Made by a program: the position numbers and the translations under genes. Below, piece after piece: positions 62,445 through 64,000 of a DNA stretch of 64,000 bases (within the stretch, counting starts at the first letter, position 1; each line of letters opens with the position of its first letter). The notes under the pieces are model-generated. The model ran no database searches. It saw nothing but the letters and a program-made list of their open reading frames with translations, and was not told the DNA's origin. The stretch is taken from contig NZ_JAATJH010000002.1 in assembly GCF_011927835.1 (NCBI RefSeq), positions 1,071,915 through 1,135,914 of the forward strand. Reading direction: 5' to 3'. This DNA comes from Neolewinella antarctica (GTDB taxonomy: Bacteria > Bacteroidota > Bacteroidia > Chitinophagales > Saprospiraceae).

Positions 62445-62761
62445 CTTACGCAGAATGATCTTTCTAGTCGTAAACGGAGCAGAACACAAAAGACACAGAA
62501 AGAGGACACAAGCACAAAACGGTGTGAGTACGCTGATTTCACTAGCTTCTGCTTTATGCTTTTTTTCTTCCTTTTGTGCTTATGCGTTAAAATTAATCTT
62601 CAGTGCTCGATAATTATACCAAATGTGCAAGATTCAGCTACTAATTAATGTTACGCAGATTATTTCGCCACAAAAGCACAAAAATCGGTGTACGGCTACG
62701 CCGAAGCACCGTTTACTTATTCTTGTGTGCTTTTGTGTTTATGTGGCATATCCCGTTGCGT
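62445..62761. repeat. Composite inverted repeat with CACAAAA-like heptamers
   Basis: The segment is bounded by CCTTACGCA and its complement TGCGTAAGG. Inside are two nested inverted pairs: AACACAAAAGACACAG-type sequence facing CTTTTGTGCTTATG-type sequence, and GCCACAAAAGCACAAAA facing CTTTTGTGTTTATGTGGC. It fills most of the 479-base gap between the glycosyltransferase and dinB, and no gene is visible there. Confidence 0.6.
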
Positions 62762-62816
62762 AAGGTCAGTTACTAATTTAAACTTCCCCCTTTAGTTTGC
62801 CCCGCCGTACTCCGTG

Positions 62817-62858
62817 CTCTTTCCTCTATATTCTTTCCTCTTCCCTCCAACCTTCCCC
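62817..62858 (+). repeat. Heptamer repeat, pyrimidine-rich family, 6 units
   Basis: CTCTTTC, CTCTATA, TTCTTTC, CTCTTCC, CTCCAAC, CTTCCCC. It ends three bases from the dinB stop codon and shares units with 52971-53005. Confidence 0.65.
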
Positions 62859-62861
62859 CCC

Positions 62862-63995
62862 TCAAGCCTTCAAAACCGCCCCCGCCCCAAACCGCTTCCG
62901 CACTTTATCTAACGCCACCATCAGGTTATTGTCCTCCTGCGTATCGTTGAAAAGGTCAAGCTGCGTGTGCCCCCCGGCCAGGCGGTCGAAACGAATGCCG
63001 ATGAGCCGGATGCACTGCCGGCGGGTAAAGAGACGGTTGAACAGTTTTTCCGCCACCGGCAGAAGCTGCTGGTCGTGGGCGGTGACCTTGACGCGCTGGC
63101 TACGGGAATAAGTATTGAAATCGGTGTACCGAATCTTGACCGTCACCCCGGCGGTAAGCTTGCCGGCCGCGCGCATATCGTAGCTAAGCTTCATGGTCAT
63201 GTCGCGCAGTTGGCGGCGGAGGAAGTTTACGTCGATCGTGTCCGTCTGGAAAGTGTGCTCGGAGGAGAAAGACTTGCGCTCGGTGTAGGGCACGACCGGC
63301 CGGTGGTCGATGCCGTTGGCGCGGCGGTGAATCTCGCGGCCGGGCTTACCGAATTCGCGCTCCAGTAGATCTACCGGTACCTGACTGAGGGTGCCCGTTT
63401 TACGGATGCCCAGGAGACTTAACTTCCGGGCCGTCTCCCGACCGATCAAAGGAATTTTCCGGACGGGTAGGGGAGCGAGGAACAACTTTTCCTTCCCCTG
63501 CTCCACCCAGCCGGAGCCGTTGGGTTTCGCCTCGCCCGCCCGTACTTTTGAAACGAGCTTGTTCACGGCGAGACCAGCCGATACGGGTAGGCCAGTTTCC
63601 TTAAGTATTCGCTCGCGCAACTCTTTGCTCCACTGAAGGCAGCCGATATACTTGTCCATCCCCGAAATATCCACGTAGAACTCATCGATCGATGATTTCT
63701 CGAACACGGGTCCTTCCTCGGCAATGATTTCCGTGATGATGGCCGAATGCTTCTCGTAATCCTCATAATCCCCCCGCACCACCTTCGCCGATGGGCAGCG
63801 CCGTAATGCGATCGCCATCGGCATCCCCGAGTGAATCCCAAAGTGCCGGGCCTCGTAACTACAGGAGGTCACCACCCCCCGCCCGCCCAGACCACCCACG
63901 ATGAGCGGCCGGCCGATGAGCTTACTATTCTTTTTGATCTCTACGGAAGCGAAGAACGCGTCCATATCCAGGTGGAGGATGGCCTTTTGAAACAT
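62862..63995 (-). CDS. dinB: DNA polymerase IV
   Basis: A 377-residue Y-family translesion polymerase that copies past damaged bases. The catalytic motifs are LHLDMDAFFASVE (residue 8) and KSSIDEFYVDIS (residue 100, with the Asp-Glu pair). The helix-hairpin-helix part is KIPLIGRETARKLSLLGI, and the little-finger domain starts near residue 240. The C-terminal TQLDLFND resembles a beta-clamp-binding QxDLF motif. The ATG at 63993-63995 is the natural start. A pyrimidine-rich heptamer array abuts its 3' end. Confidence 0.95.
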   Translation of the reverse strand: MFQKAILHLDMDAFFASVEIKKNSKLIGRPLIVGGLGGRGVVTSCSYEARHFGIHSGMPMAIALRRCPSAKVVRGDYEDYEKHSAIITEIIAEEGPVFEKSSIDEFYVDISGMDKYIGCLQWSKELRERILKETGLPVSAGLAVNKLVSKVRAGEAKPNGSGWVEQGKEKLFLAPLPVRKIPLIGRETARKLSLLGIRKTGTLSQVPVDLLEREFGKPGREIHRRANGIDHRPVVPYTERKSFSSEHTFQTDTIDVNFLRRQLRDMTMKLSYDMRAAGKLTAGVTVKIRYTDFNTYSRSQRVKVTAHDQQLLPVAEKLFNRLFTRRQCIRLIGIRFDRLAGGHTQLDLFNDTQEDNNLMVALDKVRKRFGAGAVLKA

Positions 63996-64000
63996 TATGT

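Overview
The window reads as chromosomal DNA of a marine-type Bacteroidota, most likely a Saprospirales/Lewinella-like lineage (inference). Four signs support this. There are two giant proteins with type IX secretion C-terminal sorting domains. GldK and PorP/SprF components of gliding/type IX secretion are encoded. DUF4249 lipoproteins sit beside a TonB-dependent receptor with a carboxypeptidase-regulatory-like N-terminal domain. Promoter -7 boxes of the Bacteroidota TAnnTTTG type are common. Most of the window is GC-rich; 45.9-49.8 kb is visibly AT-richer. I found no rRNA, tRNA, CRISPR array, transposase or phage gene.

Layout. 0-2.9 kb: the 3' end of fabH, a UPF0175/DUF3368 toxin-antitoxin pair, folC and a small TPR protein. 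2.9-10.7 kb: two tandem paralogous ~1260-residue secreted proteins, each with three lectin-like modules, a glycosidase-like domain and a T9SS sorting domain. 10.8-19.3 kb: a PH-like membrane protein, a MuiA-like DUF4139 protein, a glutamyl-Q synthetase, a papain-fold protein lacking its catalytic cysteine, then porP-like, gldK, queG and a lipoprotein gene reading leftwards. 19.3-29.2 kb: a DUF255 protein, a HAD phosphatase, an M28 peptidase, a peptide-binding lipoprotein, a DEAD-box helicase and a Coq4-like protein. 29.3-45.9 kb: uvrC, a GH13-like enzyme, a DsbA-like protein, gatB, a WlbA/WlbB-like sugar pair, a UbiA prenyltransferase, an acyl-CoA dehydrogenase, a MoxR ATPase, a lactonase, an MBL hydrolase, a DUF1080 protein and glycerate kinase. 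46-52.2 kb: an AT-rich cell-surface island with a lipoprotein whose start is put out of frame by a nine-C tract, a tandemly duplicated DUF4249 gene and a TonB-dependent receptor. 52.2-64 kb: queE, a hydroxyacid dehydrogenase, a BlaR1/BlaI-type sensor-repressor pair with a visible operator, a threonylcarbamoyl-AMP synthase, HMG-CoA lyase, a GT39-like glycosyltransferase and dinB.

The most unusual signal is not a gene. A 17-bp GC-rich word, GGCGCGGWCGCVGGTGC, recurs about 18 times on both strands, inside unrelated genes and between genes. In coding sequence it is read in three different frames, as CTGVRAQ at signal-peptide ends, as APASAP after lipoprotein cysteines, and as GADAGA inside soluble domains. 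A second dispersed layer consists of intergenic heptamer repeats of several sequence families (AGACCNN, CCTACCG, pyrimidine-rich, CACAAAA-like), often arranged as two inverted arms. A third is the palindrome CCCGATAGCTATCGGG, fused at both its copies here to the same GCACCCG half-word. These, the poly-C lipoprotein and the papain-like pseudoprotease are the observations I would check first.
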